Shown piece after piece: positions 62,530 to 64,000 of a stretch of 64,000 nucleotides of DNA (its first letter is position 1; each line of letters opens with the position of its first letter). Source of the DNA: Stenotrophomonas indicatrix (GTDB taxonomy: Bacteria > Pseudomonadota > Gammaproteobacteria > Xanthomonadales > Xanthomonadaceae); the NCBI GenBank assembly GCA_041545745.1, contig CP168152.1, forward strand, positions 494,001 through 558,000, read 5' to 3'. Under the pieces are notes generated by a model. It had not been told where the DNA came from. It saw nothing but the letters and a program-made list of their open reading frames with translations, and searched no databases. The translations under genes and the position numbers were made by a program.

Positions 62530-64000
62530 GTGTCCTTCCACCGCCGTGCCGTTTTCCCGTTGTTGCTCGCCGTCGCCACCGCCATATCGTTGCCGCCTGC
62601 GGTACATGCGCAGAGCGCCTATTTCTTCCCGCAGACCACCGATGCCGCGGCATTCGATACCGCCATTCCCACGCCGGAGCAGTTCCTCGGCTATCCGATC
62701 GGCAGCCGCTACACCCGCCATGACCAGCTGGTGGCCTACTTCCAGGAGCTGGCCAAGCACTCGGACAAGATCAGCGTGCGCGAGATCGGCCGCAGCTATG
62801 AGGGCCGACCGCTGCTGATCGCCACGGTCACTGCTGCAGGCAACCACGCGCGGCTGGAACAGATCCGCCAGCAGCACGCGACCCTGGCCGACCCGGCGCA
62901 GCCGCGCAGCGCTGCCGGTGACAGCCCGGTGGTGGTGTGGCTGGGCTACAGCGTGCACGGCAACGAGACTTCCAGCGGCGAAGCGGCGATGCTGACCGCC
63001 TACTACCTGGTGGCCAACCGCAGCGCGGAAACGCAGCAGTGGCTGCAGCAGGCAGTGGTGCTGTTCGACCCGGCGCAGAATCCCGACGGCCGCGATCGCG
63101 CCGCCAACTGGCACAACGCCTGGGCGTCCGATCCGGCCTCGGCCGACCCGGCCGACAAGGAGCACGTCGAGCCGTTCCCGCAGGGCCGCACCAACCACTA
63201 CTTCACCGATCTCAACCGCGATTGGCTGGCGCTGACCCAGCAGGATTCACGGCCGAAGGTGGCACAGTTCCACCAGTGGTACCCGAACGTGCAGATCGAC
63301 TTCCACGAGATGGGCAAGGACAGCACGTACTACTTCGAGCCCTCGCCGAAGAGCATGCATAGTCCGTTGATCCCGGCGGCGTCGTACGAGTTCAACAAGA
63401 CCCTGGCCAAGTACCACGCCCAGGCACTCGATACGCTGGGTTCGCTGTACTACACCGGTGAGAACTTCGACAATTTCTCGCCGGTGTACGGCTCGACCTA
63501 TCCGGATTTCCACGGCGCGGTTGGTGTCACCGTCGAACAGGCCAGTTCGCGTGGTCGCGTGCAGGAATCGGTGAATGGCCTGCTGACGTTCCCGTTCACC
63601 ATCCGCAACCAGGTTGCCACCGGCTTGGGCACGGTGCGTGGTGCGGTGACCGAGCGCAGCGCGCTGTTCGATCTGCAGAAGAGTTTCTTCCAGAGCGCGC
63701 TGAAGCAGGCCGCGCAGCAGCCGGTGAAGAGCTTCGTATTCGGCGACGCGCATGATCCGGCATTGACCCGACGCCTGCTGGAACTGCTGTTGCTGCACAG
63801 GATTGAAGTGCATGCGCTGGATCGCGCTGTCACCGTAGATGGACAGCGTTTCGAAGCGGGCAACGCCTATGTGGTGCCGGTGCAGCAGGCGCAGTTCCGC
63901 CTGGTCCATTCGATCTTCGCCGAGACCCCGCCGATCAAGGGCGACGTGTTCTACGGCAGCACCAGCTATGCGATCGCCCCGGCCTACGGCGTGGCCGCTG
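62530..64000 (+). CDS. M14 family zinc carboxypeptidase (partial, runs off window)
   Basis: At least 490 residues from a GTG at 62530 with GGGGAG 6 bases upstream; no stop before the window end. Signal peptide ending near V-H-A-Q (residue 28). Zinc motif H-G-N-E (about 139-142) in Y-S-V-H-G-N-E-T-S-S-G-E, N-P-D-G-R-D-R about 180, and third ligand His in D-F-H-E-M-G near 258. Probably trims peptides in the periplasm, perhaps for the receptor encoded just upstream. Confidence 0.92.
   Translation, partial: MSFHRRAVFPLLLAVATAISLPPAVHAQSAYFFPQTTDAAAFDTAIPTPEQFLGYPIGSRYTRHDQLVAYFQELAKHSDKISVREIGRSYEGRPLLIATVTAAGNHARLEQIRQQHATLADPAQPRSAAGDSPVVVWLGYSVHGNETSSGEAAMLTAYYLVANRSAETQQWLQQAVVLFDPAQNPDGRDRAANWHNAWASDPASADPADKEHVEPFPQGRTNHYFTDLNRDWLALTQQDSRPKVAQFHQWYPNVQIDFHEMGKDSTYYFEPSPKSMHSPLIPAASYEFNKTLAKYHAQALDTLGSLYYTGENFDNFSPVYGSTYPDFHGAVGVTVEQASSRGRVQESVNGLLTFPFTIRNQVATGLGTVRGAVTERSALFDLQKSFFQSALKQAAQQPVKSFVFGDAHDPALTRRLLELLLLHRIEVHALDRAVTVDGQRFEAGNAYVVPVQQAQFRLVHSIFAETPPIKGDVFYGSTSYAIAPAYGVAA

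Overview
The window is high-GC, densely coded chromosomal DNA. Gene content (dadAX with a divergent Lrp, fabAB, motAB, btuB behind a cobalamin riboswitch, many two-component systems and TonB receptors) and above all the abundant GTAG-ended palindromes (SMAG elements) point to the Stenotrophomonas maltophilia complex (Xanthomonadaceae). I see no tRNA, rRNA, CRISPR array, prophage or insertion sequence. The last gene (M14 peptidase) runs off the right edge.

Layout. 0-5 kb: four co-directional genes for exported proteins ending with a CsgG-like lipoprotein. 5-13.5 kb: M28 peptidase, a LytS/LytTR two-component pair, small envelope proteins, a DUF2236 oxygenase-like protein and an M13 lipoprotein peptidase. 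13.8-21 kb: a membrane PAS/degenerate GGDEF/EAL protein, a LysR regulator divergent from DoxX plus extradiol dioxygenase, and a CPA1 Na+/H+ antiporter. 21-26.5 kb: small conserved proteins, motAB, cytosolic MsrB. 26.4-29.5 kb: lrp/dadA/dadX. 30-38.8 kb: hybrid histidine kinase, rRNA methyltransferase and pseudouridine synthase plus a HAD phosphatase in one operon, fabAB, dinB. 39-42.6 kb: MBL protein, a LysR/NAD(P)-oxidoreductase pair, a methyltransferase relic, gph. 42.6-47.3 kb: btuB with its riboswitch, a CobC-like phosphatase, fRMsr, bioD. 47.3-52.1 kb: MocR-type regulator, then the periplasmic methionine sulfoxide repair operon msrB-dipZ-msrA. 52.2-58.7 kb: two two-component systems arranged tail to tail, then an asparagine-synthetase-like gene lacking the glutaminase cysteine. 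58.7-64 kb: repeat-rich spacer with a likely C-rich-loop small RNA, queD, a TonB-dependent receptor and an M14 carboxypeptidase.

Recurring themes. (1) Methionine sulfoxide repair: a cytosolic MsrB, a free-Met-R-sulfoxide reductase, and a full exported MsrA/MsrB with a DipZ electron conduit that is divergent from an OmpR-type two-component system, reminiscent of HprSR control of MsrPQ. (2) Intergenic structure: twelve or so SMAG loci, three copies of a GGGGTCAGATCCCTTTCC hairpin, and two further repeat families (three copies of A, two of B) in which a fixed central core is flanked by long, internally complementary arms whose sequence changes between copies. Three genes take their stop codon from the TAG of a SMAG GTAG end. 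(3) Candidate RNAs: a minus-strand RNA at about 59.06-59.19 kb with two hairpins that share the same UCCCUCCC loop, resembling xanthomonad sX13-type sRNAs, and an orphan plus-strand terminator at 48.9 kb.

Starts were chosen by ribosome-binding sites, overlap with the upstream gene and domain boundaries. Residue numbers are approximate unless stated. Signal peptides and membrane segments were judged by eye.
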